64,000 nt of DNA from Phaseolus vulgaris (GCF_000499845.2 NC_023759.2:42363172-42427171), one strand, 5' to 3'; positions 1 through 12,672 are shown, counted from the stretch's first letter. Notes: generated by a model from the letters alone, not told the origin. Numbers and translations are program-made.

Positions 1-1700
1 TGTTCAATGATTTCTACACTTCCATGTACATGAGAAGTTTGCATATATATATGAAGCTCATTAATTAAGAGATTCATATGTCCTTTCAAACCCAAGTACA
101 TGAGGGAGAAACTATACGTGCAACTAGCCCATAGGATAACTGGATTATGTCGTAAAAAGCTAATAGTCCAAAATCCAAACTCAACAACTATCTAATTCAC
201 ACTGTACCACTACTGGTCTAGTGCTTGTTTGTTTTTAATCATTTTCTTCATTTTCCCACCATCAAATCAGCTATATACTTTCTCCACGCGTATACATATA
301 CCTTTTACATAAATCTTCTTAATTACTACTTCCTAAATAATCACTACATAAACATGTGTCTACTTTTTTAGTCACCAAAATTATATTATACCATCAAAGA
401 ACTAACAGAATTAAATAACAGATAAATAAAAGAGAAGATGTATTAATTCTGAATGAAGGGTATTTATCTATAGTTGTATACAAAAACTACTAACTAGAGT
501 TAACTAATAATATAGCAGAGTAAAGAAAATTTTGTAGCTAAGTGAAACAGAAAAGAAAGAGGAATTAGAAAGTGTTGTAAAAGAATGAAGAAGTGAAGAA
601 AGAAAAGTTAGGGTTGGGAGAGTGGGGAATGGCAATGGTTTAATGCATTCGGGTCCAGCCTAGTAACACTCCTCCACCTGCCTCAACCTCATCATTACAT
701 TCTATAATCTCTATTTATCAACATTTTTCTACAACAATGCTTTTATGTATTTTAATTTCTAATCATTTCTATTTTACTTAAATAAATCTTTCATCCTTGA
801 AATTTTGCCAATTTCTAGATGAGTTTTAATATTTTTTTCTTATTTTGTCCCTGCATAATTCTTTTTATTTTAGTTTTTAGTGAAGATTGTTGTTTAGTGA
901 AGAATATATTACAGAGAATTGGAAAGGTTGACGGAAAAAGGTACAAAAATATTTAGGCGTTATTTGTTGAATAACCAAACTTAAACTTAATTAGATTTTG
1001 GTGTGAATTAAGGTATATATATTGTATTTATTGAATTATTTTGGTGATTCATTGAGGTTTGTTTGAGTTGTGGAGCCAAAGAATCAGATGAGGGTGACAT
1101 GTCATCATCATTGCCTCCTAATTCTCCTTCCATTATGTTTGGACATTTGCTTATTACTAAACACCCCTTCCCTTTCAAAAATTAATCTTCTAAATCGACC
1201 ACTTATATTTTCGAATTTTACCCATTCACCCTTGCCAGTTGCTACCTAACTTCATTTTCATACATTGAAAACACTGTTTTATTTTATAAAAAAGAAAAGG
1301 AAGCCCTTGTGAGAGTGATGATGGAAGAACAAAATGCACATGATTATTTGCCAGTTCTGGCTCAATTTTATTTAACAATGGCCACATACTAGGATCTAAT
1401 AAAATAATGGCACAGAATATAATGGTGTAAACTATAAACCCAAAACAAAAAACAAGGTTCTAAAATACCCAAAAGAACTGCCTTATCATGATTTGACAAT
1501 CAAAAACGATATTTGCACATTAAAAAGTTTAACACCAGAGTGATAAATAAATAAATAAGAGTTGAATGATAAAAGAAAAAAGTAGTCTAAAACTAAAATG
1601 TAGCTTTTTGATTATTTAAAAATGACGTAATAATATTTTAATGTAGAAGAGAGAAGAAAGAGCATTAACTCCCTCACTCCATCACATGCACCTATGATGT
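1..1700. other. Upstream intergenic region, no gene seen
   Basis: AT-rich DNA leading to the YUCCA gene. I see no supported coding exon on either strand and no transposon ends. The proximal part probably contains the YUCCA promoter. I looked for a perfect G-box (CACGTG) in this stretch and did not find one. Confidence 0.5.
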
Positions 1701-1716
1701 CCAATCCCCTATTTAA
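1701..1716 (+). promoter_or_regulatory. Likely CCAAT and TATA boxes of the YUCCA gene
   Basis: CCAAT lies at 1701-1705 and TATTTAA at 1710-1716. They are about 170 bp before the ATG, followed by a CT-rich then CA-rich leader typical of plant 5' UTRs. The transcription start is inferred to lie near 1740. Confidence 0.45.
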
Positions 1717-1884
1717 GCTCCTCAACTTCTCCTCATTCTCCATTCATTCCAAAACTCACATTCTCATTTCTAAACCCAACTTAACCTTCTCTATCTCAAC
1801 CTTGTTCAAACAACCAAAACCAAACCACTTTCAAAACACACAACACAACACAAACACAACACAAACAATCCAAATACCAGAAAA

Positions 1885-3608
1885 ATGGAGAACTTGTTTC
1901 GCCTGGTAGACCACGAAGACTTCTTCTCTCGTCGTTGCATTTGGGTGAACGGCCCTATAATTGTAGGGGCAGGTCCCTCAGGGCTTGCCACAGCAGCATG
2001 CCTTAGAGAACAAGGGGTGCCCTTCGTGCTTCTGGAACGTGCAGATTGCATAGCCTCACTGTGGCAGAAACGCACCTATGACAGACTCAAACTTCACCTC
2101 CCTAAGCAATTCTGCCAGCTCCCCAAGCTCCCTTTCCCTGAAGACTTCCCCGAATACCCCACAAAGAAACAGTTCATAGAGTACCTGGAGTCCTACGCCA
2201 GGCACTTCGAGATCAACCCTCAGTTCAACGAGTGTGTTCAGTCCGCAAGGTACGACGAGACAAGCGGATTGTGGCGGGTGAAGACCGTTTCCTCCACTGG
2301 CGCCACACGCAACGAGGTGGAGTACATTTGCAGGTGGCTCGTGGTGGCCACTGGGGAGAATGCTGAGTGTGTGATGCCGGAGATTGAAGGATTGAGTGAT
2401 TTCAAAGGTGAGATCATCCATGCTTGTGATTACAAGTCAGGGGAAAGCTTCAGGGGAAAGAAGGTCCTTGTTGTTGGCTGTGGCAATTCCGGCATGGAAC
2501 TCTCTCTTGATCTTTGCAACCACCATGCTTCTCCTTCCATGGTTGTTCGCAGCTCGGTAAGTTCAATTCTCATGCTAACTGTCAGTATAAAAAGATTTAC
2601 ACTGTCATTCAATCACAAATCGTTCACCATATGGTATCTTGTAGAGCTGTTAATAAACAGATATGGATGACATGTGTTTGAATGACAGTTGTTGTTTTTG
2701 TTTGTGAAGAAAAAGAACATGTTTTGAGTATGGAATCTAACAGGGGTGTTCTGTTTTTTCAATATAGGTTCACGTGTTGCCTAGAGAAATATTTGGGAAA
2801 TCAACGTTTGAATTTGCGGTTATGATGCTGCAATGGCTGCCCCTTTGGCTTGTTGACAAGATTATCTTGATCTTGGCATGGTTTGTTTTGGGGAACGTGG
2901 AGAAGTTGGGGCTGAAAAGGCCTGCAACGGGTCCTTTGGAGCTGAAGAACACAAAGGGGAAGACCCCGGTTTTGGATCTTGGTGCCTTGGAGAAGATTAG
3001 ATCCGGTGAAATAAAAGTGGTGCCAGGAGTCAAGAGGTTCAATAATGGAGAAGCTGAGCTTGTCAATGGTGAAAAGCTTGATGTTGATGCAGTGGTGCTT
3101 GCAACCGGTTACCGCAGTAATGTTCCTTATTGGCTTCAGGTGAGAATATGTTCTAGATCTTTTTTAAAACTTGAAAAAGTTTTTTTTTCTAATATTTTCA
3201 TCACAGAAGATTGTCAGTTCAGAAAGGCTTTTGGGGCAGTTTGGTTTTTGTCCTTTTTAAACTTTCTTTTGAGGGGGGGGCTGGCTGTTTTAGAAGCTTC
3301 TTTTTTTATAAATTTAATAGTTAATTTTTGTATACATGTGGAGCAGTGAACTAATGTTGTTTGGGTTTTGTTATGAGCAGGAAGGTGAATTTTTCTCAAA
3401 GAATGGATACCCCAAGACGTCATTCCCTCATGGATGGAAGGGAAATGCTGGACTTTATGCTGTGGGGTTCACAAAGAGAGGGCTCTCTGGTGCTTCTTCT
3501 GATGCTTTGAAAATTGCTCAAGATATTGGCAAAGTTTGGAAAAATGAGACTAAGCAAAAGAAACAGCGCACTACTGCTTGTCATAGAAGATGCATTTCTC
3601 AGTTCTAA
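1885..3608 (+). CDS. YUC8-like: YUCCA flavin-containing monooxygenase (indole-3-pyruvate monooxygenase), YUC8/9-like
   Basis: This enzyme family converts indole-3-pyruvate to indole-3-acetic acid, the last step of the main auxin pathway, using FAD and NADPH. There are three exons: 1885-2556, 2768-3139 and 3381-3608. All junctions are GT-AG and all introns are phase 0, giving 423 aa, normal for the family. Visible motifs are the FAD-binding GAGPSG at residues 28-33, ATGENAE near 155-161, the NADPH-binding GCGNSG at 198-203 and the conserved ATGYRSNVP stretch late in exon 2. The start MENLFRL and the HRRCIS-type C-terminus resemble Arabidopsis YUC8/YUC9 more than the YUC4 type. The ATG follows a TATA-like box and a CA-rich leader. 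No frameshift or missing key residue was seen, so the gene looks functional. The exact paralogue number is inference. Confidence 0.95.
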
Positions 3609-5652
3609 ATTGCTAAAATAAAACCAAATGACATCGTGACATGACATGACCACTAGCTAGTGCTGCTTTCTTTCTTTTTAGTCTCAGGAATTTGTTCTTG
3701 TATAAACAAAATAACAGTATCTTGTAAAAAGAACACACACCAGAAGAAAAAACTAGCACAGAGATAGAGCCCTCTCCGATGACCAAGTTTTTTATATGGT
3801 TGGTCGTTTTTTTTAAACTAAGGATGATGAGGCTTTTCCCTCGGTTTCATTTCATTTCATTTCATTTTTTCTCTAATGTTCCAAGTCCTTGTGATGAATA
3901 AATATGTAACAAGTACATCACGTACTTCACTGATCAATTCCAATGCTACAATTTCAACTTTTCAACTTCACTTCCAATCTCTCTCTCCCTTTTGTGTCAG
4001 TAGATTTTCCCTTTTTAGGCAGAGAAGTTAATGTCATTGATTAATCAGTAGCGAAAGTTTTTCACTTTGATTCTCATCTATAGCCAACATGGAAGAATAT
4101 AAGGATCGAATATACTGTTGGATACTACGTGACCCTGCATTCGAGTTTAACAACGAATAGTTTTTTTTTTATGCAAATAGTAATTCCAACATTTGATGAA
4201 GAGAAGTTAGAAAGGTCATTAACTGCATCCTACTTTGAGGCCTTATCTTAGATTATCAAATCGTTTTCTTTCTATTTCTGCACTTCATTCCAACTGGTAA
4301 GACCCCAATAAGTGATCCAAAAGCAAGGAAAGTGTTGAATAACTGCTGCAAAATTTTCTTTGTGTGTTGGATGAGTATTGCATTAAATGGTTCATGTGAT
4401 GTAAGGTTTATTATCCTGTTCATCTGACACAATTGCAAATATAGATGTTGTAACTTACGTTGTCTTTTCTGAAAATAGCAGAGGTGCTATATCCTGCAAT
4501 GGCCCACAGATTCAATGTTTGTGATTGACAACTCCTTGAACAAAACTTTCTAACATGAGATGAGTGGGGCTCATCAGAGATAACCCTTTTCTTTTCTCTC
4601 TCTCTCTGTCCAAAGATGGTTTGCACTGCATTCATAAATATTCCTTTTAAAATTGCTATATTGGGTTAATGGATTCAATCCACGTATAGAGAAATGGTGT
4701 TGCTGATATGTTATAAACACTGCTACGCTGCACATGCCTAAACAATGGAGCCACAAGTATGTCATAAATTACAGTGAAAAATCATTATTCTACACTATAA
4801 TTCCATTCCAAACTGTAACACAGTTCACATGGAAACTAATTATTAAGCCATATGAACACAATAAATTGCTTCAGAGCTTCTTTTCAATATCCTCTTATTC
4901 ACCAAAAAATTAAAATAAAGTATTCTATCTGAGTAAGGTTTGTTTTGAAAAGAGAGAGAGATGCAACAGAACCAGAAATGTGAAAGAAAAAAATTGAGAT
5001 AAACACAAAACATTATATATAAGATATCTTCTCTCATTCTAATAATGCCCCATATATTTTACTCTTTATGCTGTTTTCTTATTCCATGAACAACTTTATC
5101 TTTTAAGAAAAAGATACATTATTTCTTTTTTTTTTCCATTCAACCAAAAAGTTTGGTTAAATTTTTGAGAAAATTTAACCAAATTATTTTTATAAGATAC
5201 ATGTCAATGGTTAAGAAAAAGATACATTATCTCTATTTTTTCTTAAAAGTTTTTATAAAAAAAATATTATTTAAACAAGGAAAGAGTAGAGCAATAAGAA
5301 AAATAAATGTGTAGCAAATAATAATGATAATAATGGTTTAAAGAAACAGTTATAGATTCCATTTTTGGAGAATTTTAGTCTTCTTTGACAAATAAGCTAA
5401 TCATGGTGTAATAACCAGAGTCCATCAACCTTCCAACCGCAAATAGACAACAATGGACACCAACAATAGCATCATCGTCAATTATTTGTTAGAGATAACA
5501 ATTATTTGAAGATTTTATGATTAGGACATTTTCCACACTACCTCTGCTCAATCATACTGCTAAAATTACTAATTAAAGAATAATATAAGTAAATCATAAT
5601 CGTTCTTTTAATTTTAATCCTTCTTTTATAAATTATATATATTCACTAATTT
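3609..5652. other. YUCCA 3' flank and intergenic DNA
   Basis: The 3' UTR probably ends before about 3950. It holds a short TTTCA pentamer run near 3846-3866 and an AATAAA near 3897. Around 4260-4640 the minus strand has two short open stretches with an exon-like look, but no recognisable protein. The rest is AT-rich with nothing supported. Confidence 0.4.
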
Positions 5653-5660
5653 ACAGTTAA

Positions 5661-6676
5661 TTATATATATGTTCTTTTCTGGGAGGACTGCTGGCTAGGT
5701 CAAGATGCGCTAAAGAGAGTATTTCCGAGACTGTTCTCCCTGTGTCTGGTCAAAGATGCAAAGGTAGCTGAGTTTGGATCCTGGTCTGATGGCGTGTGGG
5801 TTTGGCATTTAGCTTGGCGTAGATCTTTGTTTGAATGGGAGAAACCTTTGGTGGATCAGTTATATCAAGCTTCACTTGAGGTTAGGTTGGTCTTGGGAGA
5901 AGCGGATAGGTGGGTTTGGAAGGCAGGGGGTCTTCAGACGTTTTCAGTTAGTTCTGCTTATTCTCTTCTTAGGAGGGATGGTGAGGTAGTTTTCTCCCCG
6001 ACATACAGTAAGTTATGGAGTTGTAAAGCCGTACCTTCTGCTTTAGTCACTGCCTGGAGGGTGTTGGAGAATAAGATCGCTACTAGGGCCAATTTGGAAA
6101 GGCGAGGTGTGTTGGTTGGTAGCCCTTTGTGTTGTTTGTGTGGGAAAGAGGAAGAGTTTTACCGCCATTTGTTTTTCGATTGCAAATTTGCTTGGCGGGT
6201 TTGGTGCCTTTGCCTTGAGTGGTTGGGGGTGGCGTTTGTGTCCCATATTGATCCGGTGTTAAACTTTGCATAGTTTAGGATGTGCCAGTCTTCAAAGTCG
6301 ATTAATGAAGTGTGGTGCACAATTTGGGTTGGGGTGGTGGGTGAAATTTGGACCCATAGGAATTTTATTATCTTCAACAGGGAAGTGGCTGATGCGTCTG
6401 AAGTGTGTGCACGGGTGCAAGCAAAGGTTTGGTCTTGGATTAATGCTAGATCTCGATCCGCTTCGTTTCCCTTTTCTAGCTGGTGTATGGTACCTTTGGA
6501 GTGTATGAGAATGGTTGTTTGATGTAGTTTAAGTCTATGTTCGGTTAGTGATTGTGTTTGTTAGTTTGAGAATTCTAGCTAGTAGTTGGTTTGATATCTC
6601 TTGTTTCCTTGTATAAGGGTTGAACCACCCCTGAAGTGGCTCGCATTTATTAATTTGTTATTGCCGATAAAAAAAA
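5661..6676 (+). mobile_element. 5'-truncated LINE (non-LTR retrotransposon)
   Basis: The segment begins inside a reverse-transcriptase ORF and ends in a LINE-like 3' UTR with an A-run at 6669-6677. ACAGTTAA occurs on both sides (5653-5660 and 6677-6684) and is the likely target-site duplication; its last copy overlaps the A-tail, so the exact boundary is uncertain. Similar 3' tails occur near 28.5 kb and 36.4 kb, so this family inserted repeatedly in the region. Confidence 0.8.
5676..6522 (+). pseudogene. LINE reverse transcriptase C-terminal part with zf-RVT domain, one in-frame stop
   Basis: One reading frame runs through this stretch. It starts with the typical FWEDCW block, which precedes the ATG at 5794, and continues through a zf-RVT (zinc-binding) region. 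A putative CLCGKEEE...HLFFDC cysteine/histidine motif lies near 6130-6183. A TAG at 6271-6273 interrupts the frame, then it continues in the same frame with INEVWCTIW and IWTHRN to 6522. The N-terminal endonuclease and reverse-transcriptase core are missing, so it cannot act on its own. Confidence 0.8.
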
Positions 6677-6684
6677 ACAGTTAA

Positions 6685-7597
6685 AAATCCTAAACTAACA
6701 CACTTTTCTAGTTGATTTGGACTGCATTAAAAATGTTATAGAATATGAAGCATACAAAAACATAAGAAAAATGAATTGGATGTTAAATAGGAAGGAAGCA
6801 CGAGAACCACTGATTCAGAAAAGTCAAAATAATTGCGGTTATTTTCAATTTAAATTGACGGCTATATAGTTGTATTTGATATACACGTGGTCTTAAATTA
6901 GATAAGAAGATGGCTATTTAGCCACATTTGTAAATTCGATTTATAAATGCGGTTATTTATCATAGTCGCATCTATAAATTGAATTTACGAATGACGTTTA
7001 GGGTTTCTTTTATTTTTTTGTTGTTGTTTGGGTTTCTAATAAAAGTTCTCAACTTTGATATTTTCCAAAGAACAAGTCATTGTTTTAGCATTTATGTTGA
7101 TCTCTTGGTGCATCTATATCATTCCTCTTCACATTTTTAGTATTTCATAAATCTGAATCTGACCTGTTCTGAAGAAAAAAAACAATACAAATAATGGATT
7201 GATATTGGAAGGTCCAATAACCAAGAACATAAATAAAAGTTCAAAAAACACTAAAAATTTCTTAATGAAACGCAAATACACGACGGAGCATGGCGACAAC
7301 AACGACGAGGAAGGCACAATAGAGAGCAAACAAAAACCTTTCCAATGAAACAATGATCTTAGCAATGGCATAAGACAAAACATAAGAGAAACAAAAAACA
7401 TACAAAAATCAATGGTGAAGAAGAAGAGAGAAAGACAATGCTTACCAATGGCACGAAGACAATGCAAAGAAGAGAGGAAGAAAAGAGGAAGCACAGTTAA
7501 TGACGGAAGCATAGAAGAGAAACGAAGCGCGAGAGAAAGGAGAGTATGAAAACGTAAGTGACACGCTTCTGAGTTAGGGTAAAAAAGGTTTTAAAAA
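6685..7597. other. Intergenic, with repeat-like GCGGTTATTT motifs
   Basis: Motifs of the type GCGGTTATTT and its reverse complement occur near 6830-6990 and again in the hairpin downstream. The reverse strand of 7130-7560 looks like a leader-plus-exon (CT-rich, then open for 127 codons) but matches nothing I recognise. Together this suggests the body of a degraded non-autonomous DNA transposon; its ends are not clear. Confidence 0.3.
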
Positions 7598-7722
7598 GGC
7601 GATTATTTGTAATAGCTGCATTCTTAAATCAAGTGCTTTATTTACGAATGTGACTATTTGTAATAGTCACATTCGTAAATAAAGCACTTGATTTAAGAAT
7701 GCGGCTATTACAAATAATCGCC
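7598..7722. repeat. Near-perfect inverted repeat, 61-bp arms, 3-nt loop
   Basis: The left arm 7598-7658 and right arm 7662-7722 are reverse complements at 60 of 61 positions. The single difference is GCTGC versus GCGGC. The loop is TGT at 7659-7661. Such a fold-back would form a long RNA hairpin if transcribed. It may be the subterminal part of a DNA transposon, because similar motifs lie about 700 bp upstream. Confidence 0.9.
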
Positions 7723-7734
7723 TTCTTAAATCAA

Positions 7735-8140
7735 GTCAATTTAAAAAAGGTTACCGTGTTTTGAAAGACAGCATCTGACCGTAAAAACGCATTAAATAAT
7801 GAGACGTTGTTTTAAACTTTTACACTAGTAAACAAAACAATCTATGAACAAGAAAGGATGTAACTTGAATAAAGTTTTGCATAGGACAAATAGACGTTAG
7901 TTAAGTAAGAGTGAAGCTTAAGTATGTAATCAAAGTGGAATTTCAAATGCAGAGTAGTATCAACTTCTATAATAAAAGTGAGGAAATATGAAGATGAGGA
8001 AACATGTATTAATTGTTGGATAACAATACCATAATATAATTTCAGTTCTCGTCTAGTTGACTTGTTTTTTGGGTTGCAAAATATGGAACTCGTTCTATTT
8101 GGACCAATTGGCCTCATATAGTTCTTAAATTGTAATTTAT
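7735..8140. other. Intergenic, nothing supported
   Basis: A CACTAGT string at 7826 resembles a CACTA terminus, but no partner end was found. There is no supported coding sequence. Confidence 0.4.
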
Positions 8141-8290
8141 GTTTTGTTATTATTGGATTGTTGTTTTGTTATCATTTGACCATTGTTTTGTTATTGTTGA
8201 ATTATTATTTTATTATCATTAGACCGTTGTTTTATTATTACTAGACTATTATTTTACTATGATTAGACCGTTGTTTTGTTACTATTATAG
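8141..8290 (+). repeat. Degenerate minisatellite, unit about 22 bp
   Basis: About six to seven imperfect copies of a TTGTTTTGTTATCATTAGAC-like unit follow one another. Copies differ by several substitutions and small length changes. Confidence 0.6.
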
Positions 8291-9636
8291 GCTATAATAG
8301 TAACTTGTACTCTTTTAGTTTTAGTATGAGGATTGAAGTAATTCTTAAATATGTTACATTAATTTATTTATTTATTTTTATAGAAAAATAATCATAAAAA
8401 ATAATTAATTTAATTATATCTTTGTCTCAAATTTGATACAAACCAATATGCGAATTGCCTACTGAGAATAGTGAAGATAAGAATTGGTCTTAATGCTAAA
8501 ACCTAAAAGTGTGACCAATTGCACTAGCTAGGCAATGAACATGAAGTTGTGGTAATCAAACCTCATTTTACCTATTAATATAACTTCCTATCAATGAGTC
8601 AAAAGAGTGAATCAAAGTCAAATAAACAGTAAATATTTAAATAGGAAGAACATACAAAAAAAGAGCCAATACACTGCATGTGTATATATTATAAATAGCC
8701 CGAAAGAATTTACAGCAACCCTAGAAGTTTGTAGGGTATATGACTCAGTTCTTAAAACTCCAATCCTTTGAGAGTTATGAGTTTGCACGTAAAAAAACAA
8801 TTCTCATTACATAACTCACGATCAATTATGTCAAATCACCCACCTTTCAACCATTCCTATATCTTTACTTCGTCAATGCTAATTCTAACAATTCCTTTTA
8901 CCCACTCATTGCTTTAGGGAAAATAAGATAAAAGTATTAATTTTTATTATTATTATTATTATTAGAGATGGAAAAAAAAATTGTAAATTTAGGAATGTCT
9001 CTCTTAGGAAGTTTAACATTATGAAAAATAATTATTTTTAGAATATTGTTAGATTGAGTACAAGGCGAATTATTATCAAATTATTATTGATGTTTTACAC
9101 ATTTCAAGGGACTTAATTGAACCATAAATTTATTAAAAAAAATCATTCAAAATTTCAAAATATATTTTCAGGATTGAGTATCAAATTTTGCAGTTATACA
9201 AACATTGTTAATATAGAGATAAAAATATTGACATTGATATATATTTCATTATTTTTTCACATTGAATACTGAATTTTTTGCTCATGCATTTTGATATAAT
9301 GTTTGTTTTTCTTACCAAAAAATACAATATTTTTCTCCCTGGTTTACTTGTTACAAAGATGAGCACAACATTCATCCCAAAAAGCGTCAATTATGCAATG
9401 TGTTAATCAATTTGTTTTCTTGTAGTTCATTGAAAATAGTGTCGTACATTCCACATAATTTGAACTCTACAGTTATTATTAGAAGATATATAGCAATCAC
9501 GCAAGTATATAACACCTCAAAATTCAGCTACACAAAGATAGAAACTACAAGATTGATATAAATCGAGGAAGAAATTTGTTCCGGTAAGCGTATAAATATA
9601 GTCTCAGATAGGAGATAGGAGGAGGGAAGGAGAATG

Positions 9637-9638
<2 letters not shown>
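8291..9638. other. AT-rich intergenic DNA
   Basis: I see no coding region, RNA gene or element end here. A short TTA-trinucleotide run lies near 8940-8962. Confidence 0.4.

Positions 9639-9691
<53 letters not shown>
9639..9691. repeat. (TA)n microsatellite
   Basis: Uninterrupted alternating TA of about 53 bp. Confidence 0.95.
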
Positions 9692-9695
<4 letters not shown>

Positions 9696-11593
9696 GTATC
9701 GGACGAGTCAGTTTCGATTTTTGTGATTAACCTCCTAAGTCAAAGAATATAGGGAACATAATAAGTAGTAACAATTACAGGTAGGGTTGAATAAGTCAAT
9801 GACATCCTGAAATATGTGAAAATAATTGATTAACTGATAGATACACATTCCTAGTATGAAGGAACGGTTATGCTTCTATTAACAACTGATATTCGAGAAC
9901 TGACTTCAACGTAGCAATTCGCAAGTACCCGACCAACCGAGCATTAGCATTGAAGGAAAGAAACTTGAAGGAATTTGGAGATTACCGACACGTCAGTAAT
10001 TGTATATCTAACTATCTGATCCCCTCAAACTATACCGGTACAATATTTTTTTTATCTTATTATAACTTTTAAAATCAAAATTATAACGAAACTATGAAAC
10101 TCTGAACTTTTAAAACGGATAATATTCCAATGCAATAATTGATTTTCTAATTTTATCTTAAAAGAATTGAGATCGGGACACAATTATATATACCAAAAGA
10201 AAAAAAAATTGATAATAATGAAATTTAGACCAGGATGATGCTTTTAAAATTTATGTACCTACACTACTATAGATTAAGCTTCCATAGGCCATAGAAATAA
10301 TGTAAAACGCCTAGCGGAACATTTACACTTTGATCATATCTAAAATTTTCATTCACAACACTTGTATAAAATATAATATTGTAATTGAAGTTTTATTTCT
10401 TATAATATGGTAGGCTATAGGATAATATGATCATATTAGATTTTAGTTTTAAGTAATTTTTTTTCTTATATCTTTAAGATTTTTTTATTGAAATGTAAGA
10501 TTAATAAGGTGGGATGCTAAATAAACTTTCCTTTTTATATATTTTGGAGTAAATAATGATAATAATTTGTTTTCAAAAATTAAGATCATCTAGTTATCCT
10601 AACATAACTCAGATATTTTAAATATATACTTTCATATATTGTAAAAGAACGATAAGAGAAATGACAATTTAAAAAATCAGAAACATCAAATTCAAATTGT
10701 CAAAATTTAAAATTTAAAATTTTCAAATTAATTTATTAAATTCATAGCTAAATTAATCCATTGTATAAAACTATTTAAAAACAGTTTTCAATTCAAGGTA
10801 ATCAATTATTTGGTATGACCAAGTTCAAGGAAAAAGAACATTGAAGCCGTGTGTCAGGAACGTTTCAAAAAAGAATCAAATACTGGAATTCTTTTTTCAC
10901 CAAATTAATTTCATTTTGCACCAGATATATTAAAATCTCCACTTTTCTCTTAAAAATTGACTTTGAAAATGGGTAACATTTTTTATTTTCAAGATGTGTA
11001 ATTTAAAAACTTTTTATTTTTTATATTGTTCAATCTAAAAGTTTTAATGATTTTTTATTGTCTTTTTTATTTTTTATATTGTTCAATTTAGAAGTTTCAT
11101 TGTTTTTTTATTCCCGAATTTGAAAGTATTTTTTACTTCTAAATTATATAGTTCAAAATTTATTTTTATGTATGTGAATAAAATTTTAAAATAGATCAAT
11201 TTGGAAGTTATTTTTAATTTAGAAGTCATTTTTTATGAAGAAAAGTTTCATATTATGTAATTAGAGTTTTTTTATGGAAAGTTAATTTAAAATTACACAA
11301 CCTGAAATTTTTTTATGAAAAAAACTAACTTAAAATTACAAAATTAACTTTTAGATTGTACAATTTAAAAATAAAAAAAAAATCTTTCACATATTATAAT
11401 CTGAATAATTTTTAAATTGCTTTATGATACGACGGATAGACAAGGATGGTAGTGACAGGCAAGACACTTGACAAGGGATGTGTTGGCAAAGAGGACAGTT
11501 TGATCTTTTAACACCCTCGTCAGGGTGTATATGTAAACTGTAGGGTGCATAAAGAAATGGCCTGAATACTGAAAAAATGACCCAATTTAAATG
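9692..11593. other. AT-rich intergenic DNA
   Basis: No gene or complete repeat can be supported. 10960-11370 is rich in T-runs with repeated AATTTAGAAGT-like phrases, perhaps an old decayed repeat. Confidence 0.35.
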
Positions 11594-11626
11594 GGGCAAT
11601 TTCTCCCTACACCATATCATTTTGGA

Positions 11627-11991
11627 GACTGTTTCTTCCTGCACCGCCATATCTTCTTCTGGCACCTCCATACACAACATGAAAATACATTTTTATCCTT
11701 CTTGTGCCACCCCCATAGAATAACTTCCGGATTATGTAATCCGGAAACGCATTTGGAAAAAGACTTCCAGATTACATAATCCGAAAGTTAAAAAAGACTT
11801 ATGGATTATGTAATCCGTAAAGTAATCATGCATCTGAAAAAAGACTTCTGGATTATATAATCTGGAAGCTAGTTACAAATTTAAAATATGACTTCCAGAT
11901 TATGTAATCCGGAATATTACAGAGGGGTATGGAAATACAAAAATCTATGGAAGTGAGAGAAGAAGGTATGGAGGTGCAGGAAGAAGCAGCC
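11627..11991. mobile_element. Mutator-type MITE 1 with palindrome array
   Basis: The ends GACTGTTTCTTCCTGCACC (left) and GGCTGCTTCTTCCTGCACC (right, reverse complement) match at nearly all of 19 positions, and similarity continues inward. The 9-bp duplication CATTTTGGA flanks both sides (11618-11626 and 11992-12000). Inside are about five palindromes of the type CCGGATTATGTAATCCGG. It has no coding capacity. The duplication length and ends fit the Mutator superfamily. Confidence 0.9.
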
Positions 11992-12153
11992 CATTTTGGA
12001 TTTGCACCCAACAGAACATTTAAAATAACGTTTTGTCCTGGTCTTCTTTGTTATGAAAAAAGGTGCAAAGGAGCTTAGTATCCGTTTAAGGTTAGTCTTC
12101 TTTGTTCTTTATTTTTTGAATACAAAAACTTATGGGGTTGGCACAAGAAAGTA

Positions 12154-12525
12154 GGTTGCTTCTTCCTGTACCCCATATCTTCTTGTGTCATCCCATAAGT
12201 TTTTTGTATTTCAAAAATACTCTTTTTAATATTCTGGATTACATAATTCAGAAATCTTTTTCTAGATCCAGAATTAGTTTTTGGATTATATAATCCGGAA
12301 GTTTTTTTTATATGTGTAATTAGTTTCCGGATTACATAATCCAAAAGTTTTTTCTAAATATGAGATTGATTTCTGGATTATGTAATCCAGAATATATCCG
12401 GATTACATAATCTATAGGCTTATTATTTTAAATTCAAAGAGGTGGCACAAAAAAGGATAAAACAATATTTTCATATTTAGTATGGAGTGGCACAAGAAGG
12501 TATGGAGATGTAGGAAGAAAGAGGC
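12154..12525. mobile_element. Mutator-type MITE 2 with palindrome array
   Basis: It has the same kind of ends as MITE 1 (GGTTGCTTCTTCCTGTACC at left). The exact 9-bp duplication AAGAAAGTA is at 12145-12153 and 12526-12534. About five or six CCGGATTATGTAATCC-type palindromes lie inside. The flanks look like the right end of another family member, so this copy seems to have inserted into a relative. Confidence 0.88.
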
Positions 12526-12605
12526 AAGAAAGTATGGAGGTGCAGAAGTAGTCTTTACCAAGTTCAAATTAGTCATCGGGCCTTGAGCCCAAACTTATGG
12601 TCTAC

Positions 12606-12608
<3 letters not shown>

Positions 12609-12669
<61 letters not shown>
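12609..12669. repeat. (TA)n microsatellite
   Basis: Alternating TA of about 61 bp just downstream of MITE 2. Confidence 0.95.

Positions 12670-12672
<3 letters not shown>

Larger units (their letters stand above)
11594..12553. mobile_element. Possible older Mutator-type element interrupted by two related MITEs
   Basis: A 20-bp end GGGCAATTTCTCCCTACACC at 11594-11613 resembles the ends of the 4-kb element at 55012. At 12535-12553, GGAGGTGCAGAAGTAGTC looks like a matching but decayed right end. The two MITEs lie between them; removing them leaves roughly 200 bp. No clear target duplication was found for this outer copy, so the pairing is inference. Confidence 0.4.

Noticed and set aside
7826..7832. 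CACTAGT as the end of a CACTA element
   Set aside because: No matching partner end or 3-bp duplication was found around 6685-7830.
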